Shown piece after piece: positions 39,159-51,051 of a DNA stretch of 64,000 nucleotides. Made by a program: the position numbers and the translations under genes. This DNA comes from Citrobacter koseri (lineage in GTDB: Bacteria; Pseudomonadota; Gammaproteobacteria; Enterobacterales; Enterobacteriaceae), in assembly GCA_900446925.1 (NCBI GenBank), contig UAVY01000007.1, forward strand, positions 516,604 to 580,603, given 5' to 3'. The notes under the pieces were generated by a model, which worked only from the letters and a program-made list of their open reading frames with translations, searched no databases and was not told where the DNA came from. Every line of letters starts with the position of its first letter. The first letter of the stretch is position 1.

Positions 39159-39890
39159 GTGAAGTTCAAAGTGATGGGCCCTTGCGGCATTAGTCGGATT
39201 TAGCGCAATCCCGGTACAGGCAAATGAGTTGCCGAATGGACCGCACATCGTGACTTCCGGGACGGCAAGCGTGGATGCGACGCCTGACATCGCCACCCTG
39301 GCGATTGAAGTCAACGTGTCGGCTAAGGATGCCGCTTCCGCCAAGAAACAGGCCGATGAGCGTGTTGCGCAATACCTTTCTTTCCTTGAACAAAATCAGA
39401 TTGCCAAGAAAGACATCAGCTCTGCAAACCTGCGCACTCAGCCGGACTATGACTACCAGAATGGTAAAAGTGTGCTGAAAGGCTACCGCGCGGTGCGAAC
39501 CGTTGAAGTTACGCTGCGCCAGCTGGACAAACTCAACTCTCTGCTGGATGGCGCGCTGAAAGCGGGTCTGAATGAGATCCGTTCGGTGTCATTAGGCGTT
39601 GCGCAACCGGATGCCTATAAAGATAAAGCGCGTAAAGCGGCGATTGACGACGCGGGTTCACCAGGCTGAGCAACTGGCAGGCGGGCTTTAACAGCAAGCT
39701 GGGGCCGGTTTATAGCGTGCGTTACCACGTTTCTAATTATCAGCCGAGCCCGGTGGTGCGAATGATGAAAGCGGACGCGGCGCCTGCGGTGTCGGCCCAG
39801 GAAACCTATGAGCAGCCGACAATTCAGTTTGCTGATCAGGTCGATGTGGTGTTCCAGTTAGAACCAGCAGCAGAGACAAAAGCACAGTAA
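39159..39890 (+). CDS. yggE: SIMPL-domain protein YggE (frameshifted in this sequence)
   Basis: YggE is a periplasmic SIMPL (DUF541) domain protein that reduces oxidative stress; its mechanism is unclear. A GTG start after GGAGGAGCGACA gives a signal peptide (KFKVMALAALVGFSAIPVQA-like, allowing for one error). The mature part begins NELPNGPHIVTSGTASVD and includes ATLAIEVNVSAKDAASAKKQ and RAVRTVEVTLRQLDKLN. Insertions at GGG 39176-39178, GGG 39655-39657 and GGG 39682-39684 break it; corrected length is 242 residues against 246 in E. coli. Confidence 0.93.
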
Positions 39891-39894
39891 GCGT

Positions 39895-39966
39895 TGTTGA
39901 AACGTCTTATCCGGCCTACAAAATAACCTGTAGGCCTGATAAGCGTAGCGCCATCAGGGCACGGCG
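39895..39966. repeat. REP element between yggE and argP
   Basis: CTTATCCGGCCTAC and GTAGGCCTGATAAGCGTAGCGCCATCAGGGC make up the typical element between two convergent genes. Confidence 0.85.
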
Positions 39967-39968
39967 CG

Positions 39969-40863
39969 TTAATCCTGCCTTAAAACCTTATGCCCATACT
40001 CCAGCAGCGCGTCAGTCACGTTGCGCATCATACGGCTTTCCGGCGCGAAACGGTGCCAGTAGAGCATCCGACGCTGGAACAGGCCCGGCGTTAAATCGAT
40101 TAGCTCACCGCTCTCCAGCTCTTTCTCGATCTGCAAATGCGGGATCATACAGCAGGTGGTGCCCTGACGCGCGAGCTGTACGAAGGCTTCGGAAGAGTTA
40201 ACGATATGGCACGGCACGCTGCCCGGCGGTAAATCGAAGTTCTGCTGTAAAAAGGCCTGGTGCATGTCGTCCAGATGGTCAAACGCCACTGCGGGCGCTT
40301 TCAGCAGCGCGGAACGGGTGACGCCGTTGGGGAAGTAGCGCTCGGCGAAGGGTTTTGATCCCACGAACAGATAGTCGAGCGCGCCAAGTTTGTCTACCAG
40401 GCAGCTTGGCAGCGCCTGGTGCTGAATACTCACCGCGCCAACCACTTCGCCGCGACGCAGACGTTCCTGGGTGCGGGTTTTCATCTTCCACCTGCAAATT
40501 GAGGCGAATAGGCGAGTCGGCCAGAACCGGCGCCAGCGCCGGAAGCAGCCAGGTCGCCAGACTGTCGGCGTTGACCGCCAGTGACAGCAGCAGCGGCGTG
40601 GAGCCGGTTTGCTCATCGCCAAGCCACTCATCTTCCAGTAGCTCTACCTGACGCAGCAGCGCCAGCAATTTTTGTCCTTGTTCGGTAGGACGCGGCGGAA
40701 CGGTACGTACCAGCAGCGGTTGCCCAAACATATTCTCAAGCTGTTTTATGCGTTGTGAGACAGCGGATTGTGTGATGCACAACTTCTGTGCGGCGCGTTC
40801 AAATCCCCGTTCACGAATCACCGCATCCAGCGCTTGTAGTGTTCTGTAGTCTGGACGTTTCAT
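39969..40863 (-). CDS. argP: LysR-family regulator ArgP (IciA), one frameshift
   Basis: ArgP is the LysR regulator of argO and other genes of arginine and lysine metabolism, also described as IciA. Start [23 protein letters not shown] region [20 protein letters not shown]; the effector domain contains [20 protein letters not shown]. One extra A (TTTT on the forward strand, 40479-40482) splits the gene after residue 127 or so. Removing it gives 297 residues plus stop, the E. coli length. It diverges from rpiA. Confidence 0.96.
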
Positions 40864-41021
40864 TGCTCTGAGGTACTCCTGAAATTTTTCTTATCCCGCA
40901 CTATGACATAAATTTCACTCAGGTACAGACGAAATCCGCCGCTTGCGAGCGGGGGCGGAGGGATTTTTTCGCACAATGATCTATAATGCGCCTGAATTTT
41001 CACACCACAGGCGAAACGATC

Positions 41022-41681
41022 ATGACGCAGGATGAACTGAAAAAAGCAGTAGGATGGGCGGCACTTCAGTATGTACAGCCCGGCACCATTGTGGGCGTAG
41101 GTACCGGTTCAACAGCCGCGCACTTTATTGATGCGCTGGGCACAATGAAAGGTCAGATTGAAGGGGCGGTGTCCAGCTCGGATGCATCTACTGAAAAACT
41201 CAAGAGCCTCGGCATTACCGTTTTCGATCTGAATGAAGTGGACAGCCTGGGCGTCTATGTTGATGGCGCGGATGAGATCAACGGCCACATGCAGATGATT
41301 AAAGGCGGCGGCGCGGCGCTGACGCGTGAGAAAATCATTGCTTCGGTGGCGAAGAAATTCATCTGCATCGCGGATGCCTCCAAAGAGGTCGATATTCTGG
41401 GTAAATTCCCGCTGCCGGTGGAAGTGATCCCGATGGCGCGCAGCGCTGTCGCACGCCAGTTAGTGAAGCTGGGCGGTCGTCCTGAGTACCGTCAGGGCGT
41501 AGTCACTGATAACGGCAATGTGATCCTCGACGTATACGGCATGGAAATTCTTGATCCGATCGCGATGGAAAACGCGATTAACGCCATTCCGGGCGTCGTG
41601 ACCGTCGGCCTGTTCGCCAACCGTGGCGCGGATGTGGCGCTGATTGGTACGGCAGACGGCGTAAAAACTATCGTAAAATGA
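41022..41681 (+). CDS. rpiA: Ribose-5-phosphate isomerase A
   Basis: The 219-residue enzyme interconverts ribose 5-phosphate and ribulose 5-phosphate. Motifs: [19 protein letters not shown] (phosphate loop), [20 protein letters not shown] with the catalytic region, and [20 protein letters not shown]. Start [16 protein letters not shown] at 41022; 12 in-frame codons upstream overlap the -10 region and are leader. A TATAAT hexamer at 40982-40987 is a possible promoter -10. Frame clean. Confidence 0.98.
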   Translation: MTQDELKKAVGWAALQYVQPGTIVGVGTGSTAAHFIDALGTMKGQIEGAVSSSDASTEKLKSLGITVFDLNEVDSLGVYVDGADEINGHMQMIKGGGAALTREKIIASVAKKFICIADASKEVDILGKFPLPVEVIPMARSAVARQLVKLGGRPEYRQGVVTDNGNVILDVYGMEILDPIAMENAINAIPGVVTVGLFANRGADVALIGTADGVKTIVK

Positions 41682-41951
41682 TCTGGCGGAGGGTGATTCA
41701 TCCCGCGTTAAAAAAATTTGGCAGGGCAAATTTGGTGACTTGGTGTCACGTTTTGGATGTTGCCCTGCCGATCTCTCCAAAGAAAATCTTATCCCCAGCA
41801 TTTTCCTCTGCCATTTCACGCTGAATGATATTTCTTCAGAGTGGCGACGCAAACGTTCATATTGCCGCAATAGTTTTTTTTGATATGTTGAAAGGCGGAT
41901 ACAAATCCACATACAACACATCAGTTTCGATAAAAAGACAGGGTCGGGGAA

Positions 41952-43187
41952 ATGGCAAAGGTATCACTGGAGAAAGACAAGATTAAATTTCTGCTGGTTG
42001 AAGGTGTGCACCAAAAGGCACTCGAAAACCTTCGCGCGGCAGGTTATACCAACATCGAATTTCACAAAGGCGCTCTGGATGCTGAGCAGTTGAAAGAGTC
42101 CATCCGTGATGCCCATTTCATTGGCCTGCGATCCCGAACCCATCTGACCGAAGATGTGATTGACGCCGCAGAGAAACTGGTGGCGATTGGATGTTTCTGC
42201 ATCGGCACCAACCAGGTTGATCTGAGCGCAGCGGCAAAACGCGGAATCCCCGTGTTTAACGCGCCGTTCTCCAACACGCGTTCTGTTGCGGAGCTGGTGA
42301 TTGGCGAGCTGCTGCTACTGCTTCGCGGCGTGCCGGAAGCGAACGCGAAAGCGCACCGTGGCGTGTGGAACAAACTGGCGGCCGGTTCGTTTGAAGCGCG
42401 CGGCAAAAAGCTGGGGATCATTGGTTACGGCCACATTGGCACGCAGTTGGGCATTCTGGCGGAATCGCTGGGCATGCACGTCTTCTTCTACGATATTGAA
42501 AACAAACTGCCGCTGGGCAACGCGACCCAGGTACAGCATCTTTCCGATCTGCTGAACATGGAGCGACGTTGTGAGCCTGCATGTGCCGGAAAACGCCTCC
42601 ACCAAAAATATGATGGGCGCGACGGAAATCGCACTGATGAAACCGGGCGCGCTGCTGATCAACGCGTCTCGCGGTACGGGTGGTGGACATCCCGGCGCTG
42701 TGCGATGCGCTGGCGAGCAAACACCTGGCGGGCGCAGCTATCGACGTGTTCCCGACGGAACCTGCGACCAACAGCGATCCGTTTACTTCTCCGCTATGTG
42801 AATTTGACAATGTGCTTCTGACGCCGCATATCGGCGGCTCTACCCAAGAAGCGCAGGGAGAACATCGGCCTTGAAGTGGCGGGCAAACTGACGAAGTATT
42901 CTGATAACGGCTCTACGCTATCTGCGGTGAACTTCCCGGAAGTCTCCCTGCCGCTGCACGGCGGTCGTCGTCTGATGCACATCCATGAAAATCGTCCGGG
43001 CGTGTTGACCGCGCTTAACCAGATTTTTGCCGAGCAGGGCGTTAACATCGCCGCGCAGTATCTGCAAACGTCTGCCCAGGTCGGTTACGTGGTGATTGAT
43101 ATCGAAGCGGATGAAGATGTGGCGGAGAAAGCCCTGCTGGCGATGAAAGCGCTACCGGGTACGATTCGCGCTCGTCTGCTGTACTAA
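41952..43187 (+). CDS. serA: D-3-phosphoglycerate dehydrogenase (frameshifted in this sequence)
   Basis: SerA catalyses the first step of serine synthesis and is feedback-inhibited by serine through its C-terminal ACT domain. Start [21 protein letters not shown] fold [20 protein letters not shown]-terminal ACT domain from [18 protein letters not shown] to the end. Insertions at GG 42560-42561, GGG 42678-42680 and GGG 42856-42858 break it; removal gives 410 residues plus stop as in E. coli. It supplies serine and, through glycine, is linked in function to the gcv genes further on. Confidence 0.96.
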
Positions 43188-43197
43188 TTTGTATACT

Positions 43198-43276
43198 GTG
43201 CCGGGTGGCGGCTATGCCTCACCCGGCCTGTGAGATCGGTTCGTAGGCCGGGGTAAGCGTAGCGCCATCAGGCAAT
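43198..43276. repeat. REP/BIME element between serA and fau
   Basis: GTGCCGGGTGGCGGC...TCACCCGGCCTG and GTAGGCCGGGGTAAGCGTAGCGCCATCAGGCAA lie between two convergent genes. Confidence 0.9.
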
Positions 43277-43880
43277 TCACTGCGGCCACTCCCACACTTT
43301 TGACGGCGTCACCACCGCAGGCAGCGGGATATCCCACTCTTCGACAGGCAACTTTTCCACTAACTGACAATCGTGCGCATAACCCACCGGTTGGATCTTA
43401 TGCTGTCGCCAGTTCTGCAACGTTCTGTCGTAGAACCCGCCGCCCATTCCCAGACGCTGGCCGTCTTCGTCGAAAGCGACTAACGGTGTAACCAGCACAT
43501 CTAACTGAGAGAGCGGCAGCACGTCGCGCACGTCCAGCTTCGGTTCCTGAATTTTTCAGACGATTCATCACCAGCGAGCTTTGCGGATGATAATGCAGAA
43601 ACAGTAAATTGCCGGGGCTGAACGGATGGAGAACCGGTAAATACACGCGTTTTCCCGCGCGCCAGAGCTGCTCAATCAAGGGTTGCGTGTCCAGCTCGCC
43701 ATCGAATGAAAGAAACACCGCGACGGTGTGGGCAAGAACCACGGGAGGATAAGCAAGCATTCTGGTGGCAGCCTGTTGACCGAACGCGGTTTGCTGTTGA
43801 GACGTCAGCGTACGGCGACGTTGCCGAATCATCTGGCGGATTTCTTGTCGGGATAAAAGAAGTTCAGGAAGTTGCGTCAT
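43277..43880 (-). CDS. fau: 5-formyltetrahydrofolate cyclo-ligase family protein YgfA (one frameshift)
   Basis: A member of the 5-formyltetrahydrofolate cyclo-ligase family, co-transcribed with 6S RNA in E. coli. Conserved segments: IRQRRRTLTSQQQ near the N-terminus, VAVFLSFDGELDTQPLIEQL, and the ATP/folate site QRLGMGGGFYDRTLQNW. One extra A (TTTTT 43552-43556 on the forward strand) breaks the frame after the VMNRL segment. Corrected length is 200 residues from MTQLPELLLSRQEI; E. coli is annotated from an internal methionine (182). The start lies 20 bp after the 6S RNA end. Confidence 0.93.
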
Positions 43881-43900
43881 GGCTGTCGCCAGGTAGAAGG

Positions 43901-44087
43901 GGAATCTCCGAGATGCCGCCGCAGGCTGTAACCCTTGAACCCTTGGTTCAAGGTGAATGCGTCGTCACGGTTTTTAAGGCTTCTCGGACTAGCCGAGCAT
44001 GCTCACCAACCATGGAGCGCCACATTCTTGTGGTATGAAATATCGGCTCAGGGGACTGGCCCGCCTTGCAAACATCTCAGGAGAAAT
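43901..44087 (-). ncRNA. ssrS: 6S RNA
   Basis: The reverse strand from 44087 reads ATTTCTCCTGAGATG and ends GCATCTCGGAGATTCC, matching the two ends of E. coli 6S RNA, which pair to close the long hairpin. Internal hallmarks are GGGCCAGTCCCCTGAGCCG, TACCACAAGAATGTGGCGC, the central bubble region GGTGAGCATGCTCGG, and ACCTTGAACCAAGGGTTCAAGGG. 6S RNA mimics an open promoter and sequesters sigma70 RNA polymerase in stationary phase. It spans 187 nt here against 183-184 in E. coli; three apparent one-base insertions (in CTCC, AAGGCG and AAAAA) fit the error pattern seen in the genes. It lies upstream of fau and is transcribed with it. Confidence 0.95.
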
Positions 44088-44128
44088 TTTGTCTTCACGG
44101 TCACTCTACCATAGTAAACCGAAAAGTG

Positions 44129-44526
<398 letters not shown>

Positions 44527-44626
44527 CTATAGCTACCCCGGTGTGAAGATACAAGCCCTTTTCTGGTTCACCAGGGTCCAAAGTGGTAGCATATCATGAA
44601 TATCCTCCCTTTGATGACGAATGCTT

Positions 44627-45209
44627 ATGTCTATACAGAACGAAATGCCTGGTTACAACGAAATGAACCAGTTTTTGAACCAACAGGGGGACGGGGTTAA
44701 CCCCGGCCGAAATGCACGGTTTGATCAGTGGGATGATTTGCGGCGGCAACAACGACAGCTCATGGCAGCCGCTGTTGCACGACCTGACGAACGAGGGGCT
44801 GGCATTTGGTCACGAACTGGCGCAGGCGCTGCGTAAAATGCACGCGGCAACCAGCGACGCGCTGGAAGACGACGGCTTCCTTTTTCAGCTTTTTCTGCCT
44901 GAAGGCGACGACGGTGAGCGTGTTCGATCGCGCTGATGCGCTGGCCGGCTGGGTTAACCACTTTTTACTGGGGCTTGGCGTCACGCAGCCTAAGCTGGAT
45001 AAAGTGACCGGCGAAACCGGTGAAGCCATTGACGATCTGCGCAACATCGCCCAGCTCGGTTATGACGAAGACGAAGATCAGGAAGAGCTGGAGATGTCGC
45101 TCGAAGAGATCATCGAATATGTGCGGGTTGCGGCGCTGGCTGTGCCACGACACCTTTACGCGTCAGCAGCCGACGGCGCCGGGAAGTCCAGAAACCGACT
45201 CTGCACTAA
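44627..45209 (+). CDS. ygfB: UPF0149 protein YgfB (frameshifted in this sequence)
   Basis: YgfB is a UPF0149 family acidic protein; in Pseudomonas a homologue affects ampDh3 and beta-lactam resistance, in E. coli its role is open. Start [20 protein letters not shown]; corrected middle has [20 protein letters not shown] and [18 protein letters not shown]; end ATLH-type PEVQKPTLH. Insertions at CCCC 44700-44703, GG near 44911, GG near 45141 and GGG near 45181 break it; removal gives 192 residues as in E. coli. A second ATG two codons upstream (44621) is possible. It heads the ygfB-pepP-ubiH-ubiI operon. Confidence 0.93.
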
Positions 45210-45234
45210 GAACGTAAACGCAATGGAGAGTGTT

Positions 45235-46560
45235 ATGAGCGATATATCTCAGCAGGAGTATCAGCGTCGCCGCCAGGCATTACTGGCGCAAATGCAGCCG
45301 GGCAGCGCCGCGTTGATTTTTGCAGCTCAGGAAGCCACGCGCAGCGCGGACAGTGAATATCCGTATCGCCAGAGCAGTGATTTCTGGTATTTCACCGGTT
45401 TTAACGAGCCGGAAGCGGTGCTGGTGCTGATTAAAAGCGATGACACTCATAACCACAGCGTTTTGTTTAACCGCGTTCGCGATCTGACGGCGGAGATCTG
45501 GTTTGGCCGCCGCCTGGGGCAGGACGCCGCGCCGGAAAAACTGGGCGTGGATCGCGCGCTGGCGTTCAGCGAAATCAACCAGCAGCTTTATCAGTTACTC
45601 AATGGCCTTGACGTGGTTTACCACGCGCAGGGCGAATATGCGTATGCCGACGAGATTGTTTTCGCCGCGCTGGATAAACTGCGTAAAGGTTCCCGACAGA
45701 ACCTGACTGCACCGGCGACGATGACCGACTGGCGGCCAATGGTGCACGAGATGCGCCTGTTTAAATCGCCGGAAGAGATTGCCGTCATGCGTCGCGCGGG
45801 CGAGATCAGCGCGCTGGCGCATACCCGCGCAATGAAAAAATGCCGTCCGGGGATGTTCGAATATCAACTGGAAGGTGAAATTCACCACGAGTTTAACCGT
45901 CACGGCGCGCGCTATCCGTCTTATAACACCATTGTCGGCAGCGGTGAGAACGGCTGCATCCTCCACTACACCGAAAATGAAAGCGAAATGCGCGACGGCG
46001 ATCTGGTGTTGATCGACGCCGGATGCGAATACAAAGGTTATGCTGGCGACATTACGCGTACTTTCCCGGTGAACGGCAAATTTACGCCCGCCCAGCGCGA
46101 AATCTACGATATCGTGCTGGCGTCGCTGGAAACCAGCTTACGCCTGTTTCGTCCGGGAACGTCTATCCAGGAGGTCACGGGAGAAGTGGTGCGCATCATG
46201 ATCGCGGGGCTGGTGAATCTGGGCATTTTGCAGGGCGACGTGGAGCAGTTGATCGCGGAAAACGCCCATCGTCCATTCTTTATGCATGGTCTTAGCCACT
46301 GGCTGGGGCTGGACGTACACGATGTCGGCGTTTACGGGCAGGAGCGCTCCCGCGTACTGGAGCCGGGCATGGTGCTCACCGTTGAGCCGGGTCTGTACAT
46401 CGCGCCGGACGCCGACGTGCCGGAAGCGTATCGCGGCATCGGCATCCGTATTGAAGATGACATCGTCATTACGGAAACGGGCAACGAAAACCTGACCGCC
46501 AGCGTGGTGAAAAAAGCGGACGATATTGAAGCCTTAATGGCGGCGGCGCGTCAGCTATGA
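45235..46560 (+). CDS. pepP: Xaa-Pro aminopeptidase PepP
   Basis: The 441-residue manganese aminopeptidase P removes N-terminal residues before proline. The N-terminal domain starts [16 protein letters not shown]; the pita-bread catalytic domain carries metal ligands in [20 protein letters not shown], the [19 protein letters not shown] histidines, and [11 protein letters not shown], with [14 protein letters not shown] at the end. I chose ATG 45235 (after GAGAG), which is the family start. The frame appears open far upstream only because of an indel in ygfB. The stop overlaps the ubiH start (ATGA). Frame clean, length as E. coli. Confidence 0.97.
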   Translation: MSDISQQEYQRRRQALLAQMQPGSAALIFAAQEATRSADSEYPYRQSSDFWYFTGFNEPEAVLVLIKSDDTHNHSVLFNRVRDLTAEIWFGRRLGQDAAPEKLGVDRALAFSEINQQLYQLLNGLDVVYHAQGEYAYADEIVFAALDKLRKGSRQNLTAPATMTDWRPMVHEMRLFKSPEEIAVMRRAGEISALAHTRAMKKCRPGMFEYQLEGEIHHEFNRHGARYPSYNTIVGSGENGCILHYTENESEMRDGDLVLIDAGCEYKGYAGDITRTFPVNGKFTPAQREIYDIVLASLETSLRLFRPGTSIQEVTGEVVRIMIAGLVNLGILQGDVEQLIAENAHRPFFMHGLSHWLGLDVHDVGVYGQERSRVLEPGMVLTVEPGLYIAPDADVPEAYRGIGIRIEDDIVITETGNENLTASVVKKADDIEALMAAARQL

Positions 46561-47736
46561 GCGTGATTATTGTTGGCGGCGGTATGGTGGGCGCGACGCT
46601 GGCGCTGGCCCTTTCTCAGCTTAGCCACGGCAAACTGGCCGTGCACCTGATTGAAGCGAGCGCGCCTGAAGCCGCCGCGCATCCCGGGTTCGACGCCCGG
46701 GCGATCGCGCTGGCGGCAGGCACCTGTCAGCAACTGGCGCGGATTGGCGTCTGGCAGGCGATTGCTGATTGCGCAACGGCGATCAACACGGTACATGTCA
46801 GCGATCGCGGCCATGCCGGTTTTGTCACTCTGGACGCGCAGGATTACAGCATCGCTGCGTTGGGGCAGGTTGTGGAGCTGCATGATGTCGGTCAGCGACT
46901 GTTTGCGCTGTTGCGCAAAGCGCCGGGCGTGACGCTGCATTGCCCGGATCGCGTTGCCAGCGTGGCGCGAACGCAAGAAAAGGTGAATGTCACTCTGGAA
47001 AACGGTGACGTGATTTCTGGTCATGTCGTGGTGGCGGCCGACGGTACGCACTCCGCTCTGGCGACCGCCTGCGGCGTGGACTGGCAGCAGCAGCCTTATG
47101 AACAACTGGCGGTGATCGCCAACGTTGCGACCGCTATCGCGCATGACGGACGTGCGTTTGAACGCTTTACCCAACACGGCCCGCTGGCGATGTTGCCGAT
47201 GTCTGAAGGTCGCTGTTCGCTGGTGTGGGTGCCATCCGCTTGAACAGCGCGATGAGATCATGCGCTGGTCGGATGAACGCTTTTGCCATGAGCTACAGTC
47301 GGCGTTTGGCTGGCGGCTGGGACGAATCACCCATGCGGGTAAGCGCAGCGCTTATCCGCTAGCGCTCACCACGGCGGCCAAAGCGATAACCCATCGCACC
47401 GTGCTGGTCGGCAATGCGGCGCAGACGCTGCATCCTATCGCCGGGCAAGGGTTTAACCTGGGGTTGCGCGATGTGATGAGCCTTGCCGAAACGCTGGTGC
47501 AGGCGCATGAGTCTGGGGCGGACGTCGGCGAGTACGGCGTGCTTTCTGAGTACCAGTCGCGCCGTCAGGCTGACAGAGAGGCGACGGTTGGCATAACGGA
47601 TAGCCTGGTGCATCTGTTTGCTAACCGCTGGGCGCCGCTGGTTGCCGGGCGTAACGTTGGCTTAATGGCGATGGAGTTATTGCCTCCCCTTCGCGACACG
47701 TTGGCAAAACGGACGTTGGGCTGGGTCGCACGATAA
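46557..47736 (+). CDS. ubiH: 2-octaprenyl-6-methoxyphenol hydroxylase UbiH (one frameshift)
   Basis: UbiH is an FAD monooxygenase of ubiquinone synthesis. FAD-binding motifs are [17 protein letters not shown] (GxGxxG), [17 protein letters not shown] (DG motif) and [20 protein letters not shown] (second FAD site). One extra G (GGG 47226-47228) shifts the frame after CSLVW; removing it gives 392 residues, the E. coli length. The start overlaps pepP by four bases. Downstream ubiI encodes a paralogous hydroxylase of the same pathway. Confidence 0.96.
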
Positions 47737-47744
47737 TTTACCGG

Positions 47745-47862
47745 TAGGTCGGAATAAAGAAGTAGGCCTGATTAGCGCAGCGCCATCAGGCAATGCCGCG
47801 GAAGTAATGTAATGCCGGATGGTGGCTTTGCCTTATCCGGCCTACGGTTTTTGATTGTCCTA
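47745..47862. repeat. REP/BIME elements between ubiH and ubiI
   Basis: Several units, including GTAGGCCTGATTAGCGCAGCGCCATCAGGCAA and TGCCGGATGGTGGC...CTTATCCGGCCTACGG, sit inside the operon upstream of the ubiI GTG start. Confidence 0.9.
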
Positions 47863-47878
47863 TTTTCAGGAGTACACA

Positions 47879-49085
47879 GTGCAAAGTGTTGATGTAGCCA
47901 TTGTTGGCGGAGGCATGGTAGGCCTGGCTGTCGCCTGCGGTTTGCAGGGCAGCGGTTTACGCGTGGCCGTTCTGGAACAGCGCGTTCCACAGCCGCTGGC
48001 GAGCGACGCTCCCCGGCATTACGCGTGTCGGCTATCAATGCCGCCAGTGAAAAACTGCTTACGCGTCTTGGGGGTCTGGTCAGACATTCTTGCTCGCCGC
48101 GCAAGCTGCTACCACGGTATGGAAGTCTGGGATAAAGACAGCTTTGGCCGCATTGAGTTTGATGACAAAAGCATGGGATACAGCCACCTGGGGCACATCA
48201 TTGAAAATTCGGTGATCCACTACGCGCTATGGCAAAAGGCGCAGCAGTCAGCGGATATTACCCTGGATGGCGCCGGCTGAATTGCAGCAGGTCGCCTGGG
48301 GAGAAAATGAAACCTTCCTGGACCCTGAAAGATGGCGCGATGCTGACGGCAAGGCTGGTGATTGGCGCAGACGGCGCGAAACTCCTGGCTGCGCAACAAA
48401 GCGGATATTCCGCTGACCTTCTGGGATTACCGTCATCATGCGCTGGTGGCGACCATCCGCACCGAAGAGGCGCACGGCGCCGTTGCGCGTCAGGCGTTTC
48501 ATGGCGAAGGCATCCTGGCGTTCCTGCCATTAAGCGATCCGCATCTGTGTTCCATTGTCTGGTCGCTGTCTCCGCAGGACGCTGAGCATATGCAGCAGGC
48601 GAGTGAGGATGCGTTCAACCGGGCGCTGAACGTCGCGTTTGATAACCGCCTCGGCTTATGCCGCGTTGAGAGCGAACGCCAGGTGTTCCCGCTGACGGGA
48701 CGCTATGCGCGTCAGTTTGCCGCACACCGGCTGGCGCTGGTGGGCGACCGCCGCACATACCATCCATCCGCTGGCGGGGCAGGGGGTGAACCTCGGCTTT
48801 ATGGACGCCGCAGAGTTGATCGATGAACTCAAACGTCTGCAACGCCAGGGCAAAGACATTGGTCAATACCTCTATTTGCGTCGTTACGAGCGCAGCCGTA
48901 AGCACAGCGCCGCGATGATGCTGGCAGGTATGCAGGGTTTTCGCGAACTGTTTGCCGGAGAGAACCCGGCGAAGAAATTGCTGCGCGATATTGGTCTGAA
49001 ACTGGCCGATACTCTTCCGGGCGTAAAACCGCAACTGATTCGTCAGGCGATGGGATTGAACGATCTGCCTGAGTGGCTCCGCTAA
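47879..49085 (+). CDS. ubiI: Ubiquinone C5-hydroxylase UbiI (VisC), frameshifted
   Basis: UbiI hydroxylates C5 of the ubiquinone ring precursor. It starts with GTG at 47879 ([20 protein letters not shown], the FAD motif) and ends MGLNDLPEWLR. Other hallmarks are ARLVIGADGA, GEGILAFLPLSDPHLCSIVW and the second FAD site HRLALVGDAAHTIHPLAGQG (partly out of frame as printed). Six indels break it: a missing C at 48011-48014, and extra bases at 48068-48072, near 48264, 48322, 48382 and 48748. The corrected gene has 400 codons plus stop, as in E. coli. Confidence 0.94.
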
Positions 49086-49536
49086 GCATTTCCCTCCTGC
49101 TTCTGAGAGTTTGAAACCCGTCACATTTTCCTCTCCCGGCCTTCGCGCCGGGACGCTTTCCTCATTTGAAATAATCTAATTTCACCTCTCTTTTCGCATT
49201 AGTTTTTTTAATATTACGATTTTCAACTATCGTCATTTTTGACATTTTTTCCACATTTAATATGGATATGTGCGGGATGGTTGCGTATTTGATTATCGTT
49301 TATGGAGGTTTTTTGTTTATTTCATGGTTTTTTATGCTGAGACGGGTTTGGCGTTTTTTGGTCATAAGCTAATGTGATGGTTAATTTTGCCTTATGGTTT
49401 AGCGTCTGCTTCGGTGGTAAGTTCAGGTAAAAGAGAACGTTTGCGTCGAAGCCCTGGAGTGGCTGCGACGCCGGGTTTCGTGGCGAAGATTTCACCATGA
49501 AATGGTTGTAAGCCCCGCTTATTCAATGAGGACAAG
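49086..49536. other. Intergenic region with gcvT promoter
   Basis: This 451-bp gap begins with a small hairpin TCCCGGC/GCCGGGA (49134-49153) after ubiI, then turns strongly AT-rich (about 49160-49440) before gcvT. In E. coli the equivalent region binds GcvA, Lrp and PurR for gcvTHP control; I see A/T tracts suitable for Lrp or GcvA but no site I can define with certainty. No coding frame is evident. Confidence 0.55.
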
Positions 49537-50631
49537 ATGGCTCAACAGACTCCTTTATACGAACAACACACGCTTTGTGGCGCGCGCATGGTGGATTTCC
49601 ATGGCTGGATGATGCCGCTGCACTATGGTTCTCAACTTGATGAGCACCATGCAGTTCGCACTGATGCCGGTATGTTTGATGTGTCGCATATGACCATCGT
49701 CGATCTACGCGGCAGCCGCACCCGGGAGTTTTTGCGTTATCTGCTGGCGAATGACGTGGCGAAACTCACAAAGACCGGTAAAGCCCTCTACTCTGGCATG
49801 CTCAATGCCTCGGGCGGCGTGATAGATGACCTGATTGTCTATTACTTCACTGAAGATTTCTTCCGCCTCGTTGTAAACTCCGCCACCCGCGAAAAAGACC
49901 TCTCCTGGATTACCCAACACGCCGAACCTTACGCCATCGACATCACCGTTCGTGACGACCTGTCGCTGATTGCGGTACAGGGGCCGAATGCGCAGGCGAA
50001 AGCGGCCACGCTGTTTACTGAAGAACAGCGCAAGGCGGTGGAAGGCATGAAACCGTTCTTTGGTGTGCAGGCGGGCGATCTGTTTATTGCAACAACCGGT
50101 TATACCGGCGAAGCAGGCTATGAAATTGCGATGCCAAACGAAAAGGCGGCGGATTTCTGGCGTGCGCTGGTGGAATCCGGCGTGAAGCCGTGTGGCCTGG
50201 GCGCGCGCGATACGCTGCGTCTGGAAGCGGGTATGAACCTGTATGGTCAGGAGATGGATGAAGGCGTCTCTCCGCTGGCGGCGAACATGGGCTGGACCAT
50301 CGCCTGGGAACCGGCCGATCGCGATTTTATTGGTCGCGAGGCGCTGGAAGTCCAGCGTGAAAAAGGTACCGAACAACTGGTGGGTCTGGTTATGACCGAG
50401 AAAGGCGTACTGCGTAATGAACTGCCGGTACGCTTTACCGATGCCCAGGGGAATCAGCTGGAAGGCGTTATCACCAGCGGCACTTTCTCTCCGACGCTGG
50501 GCTACAGCATTGCGCTGGCGCGCGTTCCGGCGGGTATTGGCGAGACGGCGATCGTGCAGATCCGCAACCGCGAAATGCCAGTAAAAGTCACTAAACCTGT
50601 TTTTGTGCGTAACGGCAAAGCCGTCGCGTGA
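49537..50631 (+). CDS. gcvT: Aminomethyltransferase, glycine cleavage T protein
   Basis: The 364-residue T protein moves the methylene group from the H-protein lipoyl arm to tetrahydrofolate and releases ammonia. Start [20 protein letters not shown]; motifs [40 protein letters not shown] and [21 protein letters not shown]. Length equals E. coli; the frame is clean. It heads gcvT-gcvH-gcvP, with gcvH 25 bp downstream. AATGAGGACAAG before the ATG provides the ribosome-binding site. Confidence 0.98.
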   Translation: MAQQTPLYEQHTLCGARMVDFHGWMMPLHYGSQLDEHHAVRTDAGMFDVSHMTIVDLRGSRTREFLRYLLANDVAKLTKTGKALYSGMLNASGGVIDDLIVYYFTEDFFRLVVNSATREKDLSWITQHAEPYAIDITVRDDLSLIAVQGPNAQAKAATLFTEEQRKAVEGMKPFFGVQAGDLFIATTGYTGEAGYEIAMPNEKAADFWRALVESGVKPCGLGARDTLRLEAGMNLYGQEMDEGVSPLAANMGWTIAWEPADRDFIGREALEVQREKGTEQLVGLVMTEKGVLRNELPVRFTDAQGNQLEGVITSGTFSPTLGYSIALARVPAGIGETAIVQIRNREMPVKVTKPVFVRNGKAVA

Positions 50632-50656
50632 TTCATCCTTTTTTGGAGATTTATTG

Positions 50657-51046
50657 ATGAGCAACGTACCTGTAGAACTGAAATACAGCAAAGAACACGA
50701 ATGGCTGCGCAAAGAAGCAGACGGTACTTACACGGTTGGCATCACGGAACACGCTCAGGAATTGCTGGGCGATATGGTTTTTGTCGATCTGCCAGACGTC
50801 GGCGCCACCGTTGCGGCGGGCGATGACTGCGCGGTAGCAGAATCGGTAAAAGCCGCTTCTGACATTTATGCGCCGGTGAGCGGTGAGATTGTGGCGGTAA
50901 ACGACGCGCTCAGCGACTCCCCTGAACTGGTCAACAGCGAGCCGTATGCGGGTGGCTGGATCTTCAAAATCAAAGCCAGCGACGAAAGCGAAATCGACTC
51001 GCTGCTGGATGCAACCGCATACGAAGCATTGTTAGAAGACGAATAA
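50657..51046 (+). CDS. gcvH: Glycine cleavage H protein
   Basis: The 129-residue H protein carries the lipoyl group that shuttles the aminomethyl intermediate between P, T and L proteins. The lipoylated lysine is in [18 protein letters not shown]. Start [19 protein letters not shown]; a stretch in frame upstream of this ATG belongs to the end of gcvT in another frame. Length equals E. coli. A 221-bp gap with an ERIC and a REP element separates it from gcvP. Confidence 0.98.
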   Translation: MSNVPVELKYSKEHEWLRKEADGTYTVGITEHAQELLGDMVFVDLPDVGATVAAGDDCAVAESVKAASDIYAPVSGEIVAVNDALSDSPELVNSEPYAGGWIFKIKASDESEIDSLLDATAYEALLEDE

Positions 51047-51051
51047 ATACG

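Noticed and set aside
44806..46560. A 584-residue reading frame joining the end of ygfB to pepP
   Set aside because: Insertions in ygfB remove its stop from this frame. PepP has its own ATG at 45235 with a ribosome-binding site and the family length, so the fusion is not real.
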